Source: DAOTTX01 sp034437515 (GTDB lineage: Bacteria; Chloroflexota; Anaerolineae; Aggregatilineales; Phototrophicaceae). From it: DNA of 5,490 nt. Below, in pieces: positions 1 through 5,490 of the stretch. Position numbers and translations under genes: made by a program. The notes below the pieces were generated by a model. That model worked only from the letters and a program-made list of their open reading frames with translations, searched no databases and was not told the DNA's origin. Numbering within the stretch: the stretch's first letter is position 1; the number at the start of each line of letters is the position of its first letter. The DNA lies in assembly GCA_034437515.1 (NCBI GenBank), contig DAOTTX010000084.1:1-5490 (forward strand). The letters run 5' to 3'.

Positions 1-2
1 AG

Positions 3-47
3 GCGCAGCAGTCCTATGACCTGTTTATGAAGGAGTTTCCGCTTTAG
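3..47 (+). CDS. Possible 3' end of an upstream gene (partial)
   Basis: The frame is open from the window edge and stops at TAG (45-47). It reads AQQSYDLFMKEFPL, a composition that looks like a normal protein C-terminus. The other two forward frames stop earlier (TGA at 28-30 and 17-19). Fourteen residues are too few to name a family. The aromatic/proline ending loosely recalls sugar-kinase tails, but that is only a resemblance. If real, the gene ends about 315 bp before dhaK and would be separated from it by the 110-bp repeat. Confidence 0.35.
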   Translation, partial: AQQSYDLFMKEFPL

Positions 48-207
48 GCAGACCATATAACGAAAAACAAATTATGTGGCCACTTTCGATGCCGTTGCTA
101 CCTTTACTCGAAACATTGTGATGCGATCCGGGCTACACAGCAGCGCGAAAACGATGTGGCGCAGTTGACGTGTTGTTGTCGGTGTCAGCAATTCGTTCAG
201 GCATACG

Positions 208-317
208 AGCAGTGGTACAATTTCGAGTATGGGCTTTTGCTTTGGTTAGTGTCGTTTTGGAGAACAACAACTATACCTCAAAAGCCCTCCATACTCCCAT
301 TTTTGGCGAGGGTATTG
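208..317 (+). repeat. 110-bp repeat, copy A (inverted copy at 5381-5490)
   Basis: Read on the + strand, this segment matches the reverse complement of 5381-5490 over 110 bases with about 9 mismatches and no gaps (about 92% identity by eye). Similarity stops sharply at 317, but the other boundary is uncertain because copy B reaches the window edge. The copy contains an imperfect inverted repeat: GAGTATGGGCTTTTG (225-239) pairs with CAAAAGCCC (279-287) and ATACTC (291-296), leaving a 3-nt bulge (288-290) and a 39-nt loop. It lies 44 bp before dhaK and may contribute to its leader or promoter. I do not recognise the family; a small non-autonomous palindromic element is the likeliest class. Confidence 0.9.
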
Positions 318-347
318 TAGGGTAAGAAAAGTGTTTACAAAGTTTTT

Positions 348-353
348 AGGAGA
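348..353 (+). promoter_or_regulatory. Ribosome binding site of dhaK
   Basis: AGGAGA lies 8 nt before the ATG at 362. It is a near-consensus Shine-Dalgarno and supports that start. The resulting N-terminus MKKFINKVDD is the expected beginning of DhaK. Confidence 0.85.
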
Positions 354-361
354 ATCGGTCG

Positions 362-1435
362 ATGAAAAAGTTTATTAACAAGGTTGACGATGTTGTCAGC
401 GAGCAGATGGAGGGTATGCTTGCCGCCCATCCTGATGCGATCAAGATCAACCTGGACCCGAAATATATCACCCGTGCGGGCGCGCCCATCCAGGGGAAGG
501 TTGCCATTGTTTCCGGTGGAGGCAGCGGCCACGAGCCGATGCACGGCGGTTTCGTCGGTATGGGGATGCTAGACGCTGCCTGCCCCGGTGAGGTCTTCAC
601 CTCGCCTACGCCGGATCAGATGTACGAGGCCGGGAAAGCGGTCAACGGCGGCGCAGGAGTACTGTTCATCGTGAAGAACTACACCGGCGACGTGCTCAAT
701 TTTGAGACGGCGGTCGAAATGTTGGCAGCCGAGGGTATCCCGGTGCAGAGCATCCTGGTAGATGATGACACCGCCGTAAAGGACAGCCTCTACACCGCCG
801 GGCGGCGCGGCGTCGGCGCGACAGTCTTGATGGAAAAGATCGTCGGCGGGGCAGCGGAAGACGGCTACGATCTGCACAAGCTCGCTGACCTGGCGCGTAA
901 GGCCAACATCAACGGGCGCTCGATTGGCGTGGCATTGACCTCGTGCGTTGTGCCCTCCGCAGGCAAGCCGACCTTTGACCTGCCCGAAGACGAGTTCGAG
1001 TTCGGCGTCGGCATTCATGGGGAACCGGGCCGTGAGCGTTATAAGATGAAAGACGCCGACTCAATCGCTAAGATGATGGTTGACGCGGTCGTCGATGACG
1101 CAGCCTACGCCCGCACCATACGCGAATGGGATAACGAGAACAGTCAATGGGTGGACAAAGAACTGATTGACCCGCCGCTGGCTTCTGGCGACGAGGTGAT
1201 CTGCTTCGTCAACAGCATGGGCGGCACTCCGGTTTCCGAACTTTACGGCCTCTATACCGAGGTCGCGGCACAAATCGAGGCGAAAGGGTTGAAGATCGTG
1301 CGCAAGCTGATCGGCCCGTACATTACCTCGCTAGAAATGCAGGGGGCCTCGCTCACCTTGATGAAGGTCGATGATGAGATTCTGAAATACTGGGATGTCC
1401 CGGTCAACACCCCCGGCCTGCGTTGGGGAGTCTAA
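362..1435 (+). CDS. dhaK: Dihydroxyacetone kinase, substrate-binding subunit DhaK
   Basis: This is the dihydroxyacetone-binding subunit of the PTS-dependent Dha kinase, acting in the cytoplasm. It holds Dha covalently as a hemiaminal while DhaL-bound ATP phosphorylates it. The product is 357 residues, against 356 in E. coli. Family landmarks are all present one residue later than in E. coli: the SGGGSGHEPM loop with His57, KNYTGD with Asp110, and FGVGIHGEPG with His219, the covalent substrate-binding histidine. The C-terminal stretch CFVNSMGGTP is also typical, and the protein ends NTPGLRWGV, so it is full length. The TAA stop is the first three bases of a palindromic repeat (1433-1525), which suggests the repeat was inserted exactly at the gene end without cutting the protein. 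dhaL follows only after a 608-bp gap, unlike the tight spacing usual in dhaKL operons. A DhaQ-like regulatory paralogue is unlikely because His219 is kept and dhaL and dhaM follow. Confidence 0.98.
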   Translation: MKKFINKVDDVVSEQMEGMLAAHPDAIKINLDPKYITRAGAPIQGKVAIVSGGGSGHEPMHGGFVGMGMLDAACPGEVFTSPTPDQMYEAGKAVNGGAGVLFIVKNYTGDVLNFETAVEMLAAEGIPVQSILVDDDTAVKDSLYTAGRRGVGATVLMEKIVGGAAEDGYDLHKLADLARKANINGRSIGVALTSCVVPSAGKPTFDLPEDEFEFGVGIHGEPGRERYKMKDADSIAKMMVDAVVDDAAYARTIREWDNENSQWVDKELIDPPLASGDEVICFVNSMGGTPVSELYGLYTEVAAQIEAKGLKIVRKLIGPYITSLEMQGASLTLMKVDDEILKYWDVPVNTPGLRWGV

Positions 1436-1525
1436 TACCAATCTGGTGTGAAGGAGTCATGTAATTTCCCGATCATAGCATGATGTAATCGGAATACATG
1501 ACTCACTTTCGCATAAGTGGTATTA
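1433..1525 (+). repeat. Palindromic MITE-like repeat, copy 1
   Basis: This 93-bp element starts TAATACCAATC and ends GTGGTATTA, so its ends are inverted repeats. Inner arms also pair: GAGTCATGTA (1454-1463) with TACATGACTC near 1495-1504, and a centre around ATCATAGCATGAT. The whole element can fold into one long hairpin. A direct copy with about 87% identity lies at 1857-1951. The layout (short, palindromic, A+T-rich, no coding capacity, T/A-rich ends) fits a miniature inverted-repeat transposable element. It directly abuts dhaK and supplies or shares its TAA stop. As RNA it would place a stable structure between dhaK and the next gene. Confidence 0.88.
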
Positions 1526-1550
1526 CCAATGCACTCCAAAAGAGAATTAT

Positions 1551-1557
1551 AGGGAGA
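1551..1557 (+). promoter_or_regulatory. Ribosome binding site deciding the start of the small gene
   Basis: AGGGAGA lies 6 nt before the ATG at 1564. An in-frame ATG at 1498 falls inside the palindromic repeat and has no comparable site, so 1564 is preferred. Confidence 0.75.
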
Positions 1558-1563
1558 AACGCA

Positions 1564-1836
1564 ATGTCACAGGCATCAGATTTTGCAGATCAAGCCAAGA
1601 AAGCAACGGCAATCTACGAGCTAATCGGCGAAAGCGGCGCGATCTACATCTTCTATTGGTTTGCGGATAACAGCGTCACGATGGCCCGGCGGCAAGTTTC
1701 GGATACAAACCGGGTATCAGCGGAATATCTATTCGGCAAGAATGTTATCAAGGCACTGGACGACTGTGGCGTAGCTGACTTTGACGGCACAACATATCAA
1801 AAAGGTGCTGAACTGCTCAAGCGTCTGCAGAGCTAA
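1564..1836 (+). CDS. Small protein of unknown function between two palindromic repeats
   Basis: The product is 90 residues and I do not recognise the family. It begins MSQASDFADQAKKATAIYEL, which looks like an amphipathic helix. An aromatic segment AIYIFYWF (26-33) follows, more like a buried beta strand than a membrane span because it is short and closely followed by charged residues. Next come an ARRQ patch (41-44) and two helix-like stretches around 52-67 and 78-89. There is one cysteine (68), no signal peptide and no metal motif. The strong ribosome binding site and sensible composition support a real gene. It is richer in A+T than dhaK, dhaL and dhaM. It sits 38 bp after one repeat and 20 bp before the other, inside what should be a contiguous dhaKLM operon. 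That context suggests an inserted passenger and not a kinase subunit, but a role in Dha metabolism cannot be excluded. Confidence 0.72.
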   Translation: MSQASDFADQAKKATAIYELIGESGAIYIFYWFADNSVTMARRQVSDTNRVSAEYLFGKNVIKALDDCGVADFDGTTYQKGAELLKRLQS

Positions 1837-1856
1837 CCAGCTTTCAGCATGAAGGC

Positions 1857-1951
1857 TTATACCAATCAGGTGTAAAGGAGTTATGTAACTTTTTCGATCA
1901 TAGTATGATGTAATTTGGAATACATGACTCACTCTCGCATGATTGGTATTA
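1857..1951 (+). repeat. Palindromic MITE-like repeat, copy 2
   Basis: This 95-bp copy is in the same orientation as 1433-1525, with about 11 mismatches and two single-base gaps by eye. Its terminal inverted repeats are better preserved than in copy 1: TTATACCAATCA at the left against TGATTGGTATTA at the right. The inner arms (GAGTTATGTA with TACATGACTC) and the central ATCATAGTATGAT palindrome are also kept. Together with copy 1 it brackets the small gene at 1564-1836. The copies differ by more than 10%, so they are not the product of a recent local duplication. Confidence 0.88.
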
Positions 1952-1976
1952 AATAGAGACGATCTCATCTAAACGT

Positions 1977-1996
1977 GGGCGGCGTGTGAGTCGCCC
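1977..1996 (+). other. Short GC-rich hairpin upstream of dhaL
   Basis: GGGCGGC (1977-1983) pairs with GTCGCCC (1990-1996), with one G-U wobble and a 6-nt loop. No T-run follows, so it is not a standard intrinsic terminator. It lies 47 nt before the dhaL start and could affect mRNA processing or stability, or it could be chance. Confidence 0.35.
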
Positions 1997-2028
1997 TCAG
2001 TGATTGGATGCTGTTTTATCCACTAGTT

Positions 2029-2034
2029 AGGAAG
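2029..2034 (+). promoter_or_regulatory. Ribosome binding site deciding the dhaL start
   Basis: AGGAAG lies 9 nt before the ATG at 2044. The alternative in-frame ATG at 2008 would place this site inside the coding region and add 12 residues absent from typical DhaL proteins, so 2044 is chosen. Confidence 0.8.
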
Positions 2035-2043
2035 AAACTTAAT

Positions 2044-2679
2044 ATGATAACAAATGCAAATATCATCGAGTGGCTGCGGCAGTTGGCCGAAGTCTACACG
2101 GAAAACAAGACTTACCTCACCGAACTGGACTCCGCAATTGGTGACGCCGACCACGGGGCCAACATGGCACGCGGGTTTAATAACGTTCTGGAAAAACTGC
2201 CCGATCTGGAAGACAAAGACATCGGCACCATCTTGAAGAACACCGGCATGACTCTGATTGCCAAGGTCGGCGGGGCAAGCGGCCCACTCTATGGGACGTT
2301 CTTCATGCGGGCCGCCGATGCCGCTGGTGGTGTCGATGAGATGGACGGTGAGGCACTGCTAGCCACGCTCAAAGCCGGTATGGAAGGGATTGTTCAGCGG
2401 GGGCGGCCTTCGCTAGAGGATAAGACTATGTACGATGTGTGGTCACCGGCGCTGGAAACGCTGAAACAAGCCCTCAATGAAGGTCAATCCACCGGCGAGG
2501 CACTGAAGACCACCGTCACCAGAGCAAAGGAAGCCATGGAAGCCACCACACCGATGCAAGCCAGGAAAGGCCGCGCCAGCTACCTGGGTGAGCGCAGCAT
2601 TGGGCATCAAGACCCCGGCGCAACCTCGACATATATGATGCTCAAGGCCCTTTCCGATGCGGTAGGGGACGGCGCGTAA
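2044..2679 (+). CDS. dhaL: Dihydroxyacetone kinase, ADP-binding subunit DhaL
   Basis: This is the nucleotide-binding subunit of the PTS-dependent Dha kinase. It keeps a tightly bound ADP that is rephosphorylated by DhaM, then transfers the phosphate to Dha on DhaK. The product is 211 residues from this start, against 210 in E. coli. The metal and nucleotide motif LDSAIGDADHGANM gives Asp29, Asp34 and Asp36, matching the Mg-binding aspartates of E. coli DhaL. The loop LIAKVGGASGPLYGTFF (71-87) and the C-terminal block QARKGRASYLGERSIGHQDP (172-191) are nearly identical to the enteric protein. No essential residue seems missing. The stop overlaps the dhaM start (TAATG), so the two are probably translationally coupled, which suits proteins that exchange phosphate directly. 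A free-standing ATP-exchanging DhaL is unlikely given the adjacent dhaM. Confidence 0.98.
   Translation: MITNANIIEWLRQLAEVYTENKTYLTELDSAIGDADHGANMARGFNNVLEKLPDLEDKDIGTILKNTGMTLIAKVGGASGPLYGTFFMRAADAAGGVDEMDGEALLATLKAGMEGIVQRGRPSLEDKTMYDVWSPALETLKQALNEGQSTGEALKTTVTRAKEAMEATTPMQARKGRASYLGERSIGHQDPGATSTYMMLKALSDAVGDGA
2664..2669 (+). promoter_or_regulatory. Ribosome binding site of dhaM within the dhaL 3' end
   Basis: AGGGGA lies 9 nt before the ATG at 2679 and is embedded in the last codons of dhaL. With the TAATG overlap it supports coupled translation and fixes the dhaM start, which gives the expected N-terminus MVGLVIVSHS. Confidence 0.75.
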
Positions 2680-5129
2680 TGGTTGGTCTGGTCATCGTCT
2701 CGCACAGCCCCGCCATCGCCGCCGGTATCGCCGATCTGGTCGGGCAGATGACACAGGGCAAAGTCGCGCTGGCGGTCGCCGGGGGCATTGACGACCCCGA
2801 TAATCCCCTGGGCACGGATGCAATGAAAGTCTTTGAGGCGATTACTGAAGTCTACAGCGCTGACGGTGTGGTCGTGTTGATCGACCTGGGCAGTGCGTTG
2901 ATGAGTGCGGAGACGGCGCTGGAGTTCCTCGACCCCGACCAGCGGGCGAACGTCCATCTGTGCCCTGCCGCACTGGTAGAAGGGGCCGTTGCCGCCGGGG
3001 TACAGGCATCCATCGGCGCGACAGTCGAGCAGGTGATACAGGAGGCGCTGGACGCCTACGCTGCCAAACAAAGTCAGTTTCCCGATGCGGCACCCGCACC
3101 CGCAGCAGCACCCACCCCAGCAGATGAGCGCGGCGGCCCGACGGAAACGCTGACCGTTACCATCCCCAACAGACTTGGCTTGCACGCCCGCCCCGCGGCC
3201 CGGTTCGTCGCCATTACCAACCGACACGATGCGACCGTCACCCTGCGCAAAGATGATAAGACCATCGACGCCCGTAGCATCAATCAGGTCGTGACACTCG
3301 GTGCCCATCAGGGGGATACCATCGAGATCCGCGCCAGCGGTCAGGATGCCAGCGCGGTATTGACCGAATTGCAGGCGTTAATCGACGACAACCTCGGCGA
3401 TGACGACGATGCAACGGCTCAACCAGCGGCACAACCGAAGACAACGGGGGCAGTCGGCGCATCACCGGGGATCGCCATCGGCCCGGCGGTGTTGCTGCGG
3501 CGCAGCCTGCCGACCATCGAAGCAACGACCATCGACGACCCCGACGCGGCGTGGGCGCATCTGCAAACCGTGCTGACCATGGTCAGCGAGGAGATGCAGC
3601 AGACCATCGCCACCATGCCGAAAAGCGAGGCGGAGATCTTCGAGGCGCACCTGTTGATCTTACAAGACCCGGAACTGCTCGACGCGGTGCAGGCCAAAAT
3701 CACCGAAGAGCGCCTTAACGCCGGGGCCGCGTGGCAGCAGACCATCGGTGAGATCGCCGCGCGTTACCGGGCAGTCGAGGATGACTACATTCGTGAACGG
3801 GCCGACGATGTCCAGGATGTAGGGCGGCGGGTGCTGGCCCGGCTCACCGACATAGACACCGAACCGGTGCGGTTTGAAAGCCCTGGTGTGCTCGTCACCG
3901 ATACCCTGTTCCCCTCGGATGTTGCCGCGCTCTCGCCGGAAATGACGCTGGGCATCATCACCGCCAGTGGTGGCACCACCAGCCACAGCGCCATCATCGC
4001 CCGGTCGTTGGGGATCCCGGCGGTTGTCGGTGGTGGGGCACAGGTCAACGCGATTGCGCACAGGCAAACCGTGGGCCTGAACGGGAAAACGGGCGAACTC
4101 TGGGTGGAGCCGTCCGAGGCCGAGGCCGACCGTCTGCGACAGGCAGCGCAGACCTGGCGGGATGAACGCCAGCGGTTGCAGGCCGCCGCCCATGAAACCG
4201 CCGTGACACAGGACGGGCACCGGGTCATCGTCGCAGCGAACATTGGCTCGGTGAGTGATGCCCGGCTGGCCGTGAAATCCGGCGCGGAGGGGGTCGGGTT
4301 GTTCCGCAGTGAGTTGCTATTTATGGAGCGTGACAGCGCCCCCACCGAGGACGAACAAGTCAGCATCTACCGTGAGGTGGGGACGATCATGGGTGAGCGC
4401 CCGGTGATCGTGCGCACACTCGACATCGGCGGGGATAAACCACTGCCCTATCTTGATGCACCAGAAGAAGAAAATCCGTTCCTCGGCTTGCGTGGTGTAC
4501 GTTATACCCTGGCGCATACCCCGCTGTTCAAGACGCAGCTCCGCGCCCTGCTGCGGGCCGCCGCGGATGCTAACCTGAGCGTGATGTTCCCGATGATCAG
4601 CACGCTATCCGAACTCCACGCCGCCCGCGCCCTGCTGGACGAAGTGCGGGACGAACTCCGTGCGGAAGGGGTCGAACATGCCGAGACCATGCCGGTTGGT
4701 ATGATGATCGAGGTGCCCGCCGCCGTGTTGATTGCGGGCCATCTGGCACGTAAGGTCGATTTCTTCAGCATTGGCACCAACGACCTGACGCAGTATCTTA
4801 TGGCAGCAGATCGCGGGAATGCAGCCGTTGGCGATCTGGTCGATGCGCTGCACCCTGCCGTATTGCACATGGTACAGCAGACGGTCAACGCAGCGCATGA
4901 CGCTGGCATCGAAGCGTACATGTGCGGTGAACTCGCCGGTGACCCGTTGGCGACGCCCTTATTGGTCGGCCTGGGGCTGGATGAGTTGAGCATGGGGGCA
5001 GCGGCCATCCCGGCGGTGAAGGCGCGTTTGCGGACGCTTACCCTACCGGAAGCCCAGGCGATTGTCGATGGGGCGCTGTCGCAGCCATCCGCTGCGGCGG
5101 TGCAGACCTATCTTGAAGGACTGGCATAG
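2679..5129 (+). CDS. dhaM: DhaM-HPr-enzyme I fusion, phosphoryl donor for Dha kinase
   Basis: This 816-residue cytoplasmic protein phosphorylates the ADP held by DhaL, using PEP. Residues 1-130 form the mannose-type EIIA domain with active His9 (VIVSHSPAIAAG). An Ala/Pro linker (135-150) leads to an HPr domain (157-240) with His169 in NRLGLHARPAARF and Ser200 at the position of HPr Ser46. An acidic linker (238-258) leads to enzyme I: SPGIAIG (262-268), phosphohistidine His436 in GGTTSHSAIIARS, then the complete PEP-binding half. That half shows Arg543 (LFRSELLFM), Arg579 (VRTLDIGGDK), Glu678 (MIEVPAA), FSIGTNDLTQY (696-706) and Cys749 in CGELAGD. E. coli DhaM has about 472 residues and only an N-terminal EI fragment, so it relies on the general EI and HPr. 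Here EI is full length and no catalytic residue I can identify is missing. The inferred role is a self-contained PEP relay. The EI part could also serve other PTS proteins. Confidence 0.97.
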   Translation: MVGLVIVSHSPAIAAGIADLVGQMTQGKVALAVAGGIDDPDNPLGTDAMKVFEAITEVYSADGVVVLIDLGSALMSAETALEFLDPDQRANVHLCPAALVEGAVAAGVQASIGATVEQVIQEALDAYAAKQSQFPDAAPAPAAAPTPADERGGPTETLTVTIPNRLGLHARPAARFVAITNRHDATVTLRKDDKTIDARSINQVVTLGAHQGDTIEIRASGQDASAVLTELQALIDDNLGDDDDATAQPAAQPKTTGAVGASPGIAIGPAVLLRRSLPTIEATTIDDPDAAWAHLQTVLTMVSEEMQQTIATMPKSEAEIFEAHLLILQDPELLDAVQAKITEERLNAGAAWQQTIGEIAARYRAVEDDYIRERADDVQDVGRRVLARLTDIDTEPVRFESPGVLVTDTLFPSDVAALSPEMTLGIITASGGTTSHSAIIARSLGIPAVVGGGAQVNAIAHRQTVGLNGKTGELWVEPSEAEADRLRQAAQTWRDERQRLQAAAHETAVTQDGHRVIVAANIGSVSDARLAVKSGAEGVGLFRSELLFMERDSAPTEDEQVSIYREVGTIMGERPVIVRTLDIGGDKPLPYLDAPEEENPFLGLRGVRYTLAHTPLFKTQLRALLRAAADANLSVMFPMISTLSELHAARALLDEVRDELRAEGVEHAETMPVGMMIEVPAAVLIAGHLARKVDFFSIGTNDLTQYLMAADRGNAAVGDLVDALHPAVLHMVQQTVNAAHDAGIEAYMCGELAGDPLATPLLVGLGLDELSMGAAAIPAVKARLRTLTLPEAQAIVDGALSQPSAAAVQTYLEGLA

Positions 5130-5211
5130 GCTTAACCGCTGCTTATTTGCTGGTGATCTGATTGCAATACAATTCGGAGATCATAATAATATCAAGAAAC
5201 GCTATAGTAAT

Positions 5212-5427
5212 ATGGTGAAACATAGTTATATTTCGTTCGGCTGCGCTCATTGCGATGCTATCATCGGCGATTTCTTCCTACATCACGAGATCTTGATGGA
5301 AGTAAGATATTGTGAAGATGAGGCACCTGCTATCCTGGAAAAAGAAATTACGTTGAGCAATCAACTAGCAACTACTGATCCAATACCTTCGCCAAAAACG
5401 AGCGTATGGAGGGCTTTTGAGGTATAG
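5212..5427 (+). pseudogene. Probable fragment of a CxxC zinc-knuckle protein, ending inside a repeat
   Basis: From the ATG at 5212 the frame encodes 71 residues. The motif SFGCAHCDAIIGDFFLHHE (8-26) looks like a genuine protein: a CxxC knuckle followed by D-A-x-x-G-D-F-F. I recall such motifs in zinc-binding segments of uncharacterised, sometimes competence- or nuclease-related, bacterial proteins, but I cannot name the family. The same frame stays open upstream (for example AIQFGDHNNIKKRYSN), consistent with a missing N-terminal part. No good ribosome binding site precedes 5212. The last 14 residues, from Ile58 (IPSPK) to RAFEV, and the stop are encoded by the repeat at 5381-5490, so the original C-terminus appears replaced. 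I read it as a broken gene remnant; a small intact gene is the alternative. Confidence 0.45.
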
Positions 5428-5490
5428 TTGTTGTTCTTTAAAACGACACTAACCAAAGCAAAAGCCCATGCCTGAAATTGTACCACTGCT
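5381..5490 (-). repeat. 110-bp repeat, copy B (inverted relative to 208-317)
   Basis: The reverse complement of this segment matches 208-317 across its full length without gaps. The matching starts exactly at 5381, where the sequence diverges from copy A, and runs to the last base of the window, so the element may extend further. The upper stem GGGCTTTTG/CAAAAGCCC is intact, but the lower stem seen in copy A (GAGTAT/ATACTC) is partly broken by substitutions. The mismatches fall in four clusters. The copy supplies the end of the reading frame at 5212-5427. Confidence 0.9.

Larger units (their letters stand above)
48..361. other. Intergenic region upstream of dhaK
   Basis: This 314-bp stretch has no convincing gene. 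Positions 48-207 are unremarkable A+T-richer DNA. One frame stays open from 48 to about 320 without a start codon and would encode several cysteine pairs, but it shows no ribosome binding site and I do not call it a gene. Positions 208-317 are one copy of the 110-bp repeat. Positions 318-361 carry the dhaK ribosome binding site. I searched 290-340 for a -35/-10 pair and found only weak matches, so no promoter is assigned, although the dhaK promoter should lie here. Confidence 0.6.
5130..5490. other. A+T-rich region downstream of dhaM
   Basis: GC content drops visibly right after the dhaM stop. The stretch holds a probable gene fragment (5212-5427) and the second copy of the 110-bp repeat (5381-5490). 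I see no hairpin followed by a T-run, so the operon terminator is not identified. Confidence 0.6.

Noticed and set aside
212..316. Possible peptide encoded within the 110-bp repeat in both copies (containing NNNYTSKAL and FGEGI)
   Set aside because: The nine differences between the copies are not concentrated at third codon positions and there is no start site, so coding is not supported over a palindromic non-coding element.
208..317. Integron attC site or CRISPR-like unit
   Set aside because: The core sites do not fit attC consensus ends, there is no integrase gene, and two distant copies are not a spacer array.
48..320. Open frame rich in Cys pairs upstream of dhaK
   Set aside because: There is no start codon or ribosome binding site. 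It crosses into the 110-bp repeat, and another frame is also open there, so openness is not informative.
290..340. Sigma70-type promoter for dhaK
   Set aside because: Only poor -35/-10 combinations were found, such as TTTTTG with TAAGAA. None is strong enough to annotate.
569..1018. Open minus-strand frame opposite dhaK
   Set aside because: It lies entirely within the conserved dhaK coding region, has no ribosome binding site signal and shows no family resemblance.
1498..1563. Upstream in-frame start for the small gene at 1498
   Set aside because: This ATG lies inside the palindromic repeat and lacks a ribosome binding site, whereas 1564 has AGGGAGA at good spacing.
2607..3308. Long open frame (233 codons) on the minus strand opposite dhaL and dhaM
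   Set aside because: It is antisense to well-conserved catalytic domains, has odd Cys/Gly-rich composition and no recognisable motif. Long antisense frames are common in GC-rich genes.
5130..5211. Intrinsic terminator after dhaM
   Set aside because: No stem-loop followed by a T-run is visible directly downstream of the stop.

Overview
The window is bacterial chromosomal DNA. Its coding sequence is GC-rich, the genes start at ATG behind clear Shine-Dalgarno sites, and the intergenic DNA is visibly richer in A+T. The centre is a complete phosphoenolpyruvate (PEP)-dependent dihydroxyacetone kinase (Dha) module on the + strand: dhaK (362-1435), dhaL (2044-2679) and a long dhaM (2679-5129). The taxon cannot be fixed from the sequence. 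A non-enteric environmental bacterium, possibly Chloroflexota, is only a weak guess.

Layout. Positions 1-47 look like the 3' tail of an upstream gene. Positions 48-361 are intergenic and hold one copy of a ~110-bp repeat (208-317), then the dhaK ribosome binding site. dhaK and dhaL are separated by 608 bp instead of the usual few bases. That gap holds two ~94-bp palindromic repeats in direct orientation (1433-1525 and 1857-1951), which bracket a small unrecognised gene (1564-1836). dhaL and dhaM overlap by one base (TAATG). After dhaM comes A+T-rich DNA with a probable fragment of a zinc-knuckle protein (5212-5427), whose end runs into the second, inverted copy of the 110-bp repeat (5381-5490).

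How the genes work together. DhaM here is an EIIA-HPr-EI fusion of 816 residues with a full-length enzyme I, including the PEP-binding half. It can therefore in principle take phosphate directly from PEP and pass it through His436, His169 and His9 to the ADP bound by DhaL. DhaL then phosphorylates dihydroxyacetone held covalently on DhaK His219, giving dihydroxyacetone phosphate for glycolysis. The relay needs no separate EI or HPr gene. No regulator (such as DhaR), glycerol dehydrogenase or glycerol facilitator gene is visible.

The most unusual aspect is structural: two unrelated repeat families, one nested inside the other. The 110-bp copies bracket the whole module in inverted orientation, and the palindromic copies bracket an extra small gene inside the operon. 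This suggests repeat-associated insertion or mobility, which is inferred and not shown.
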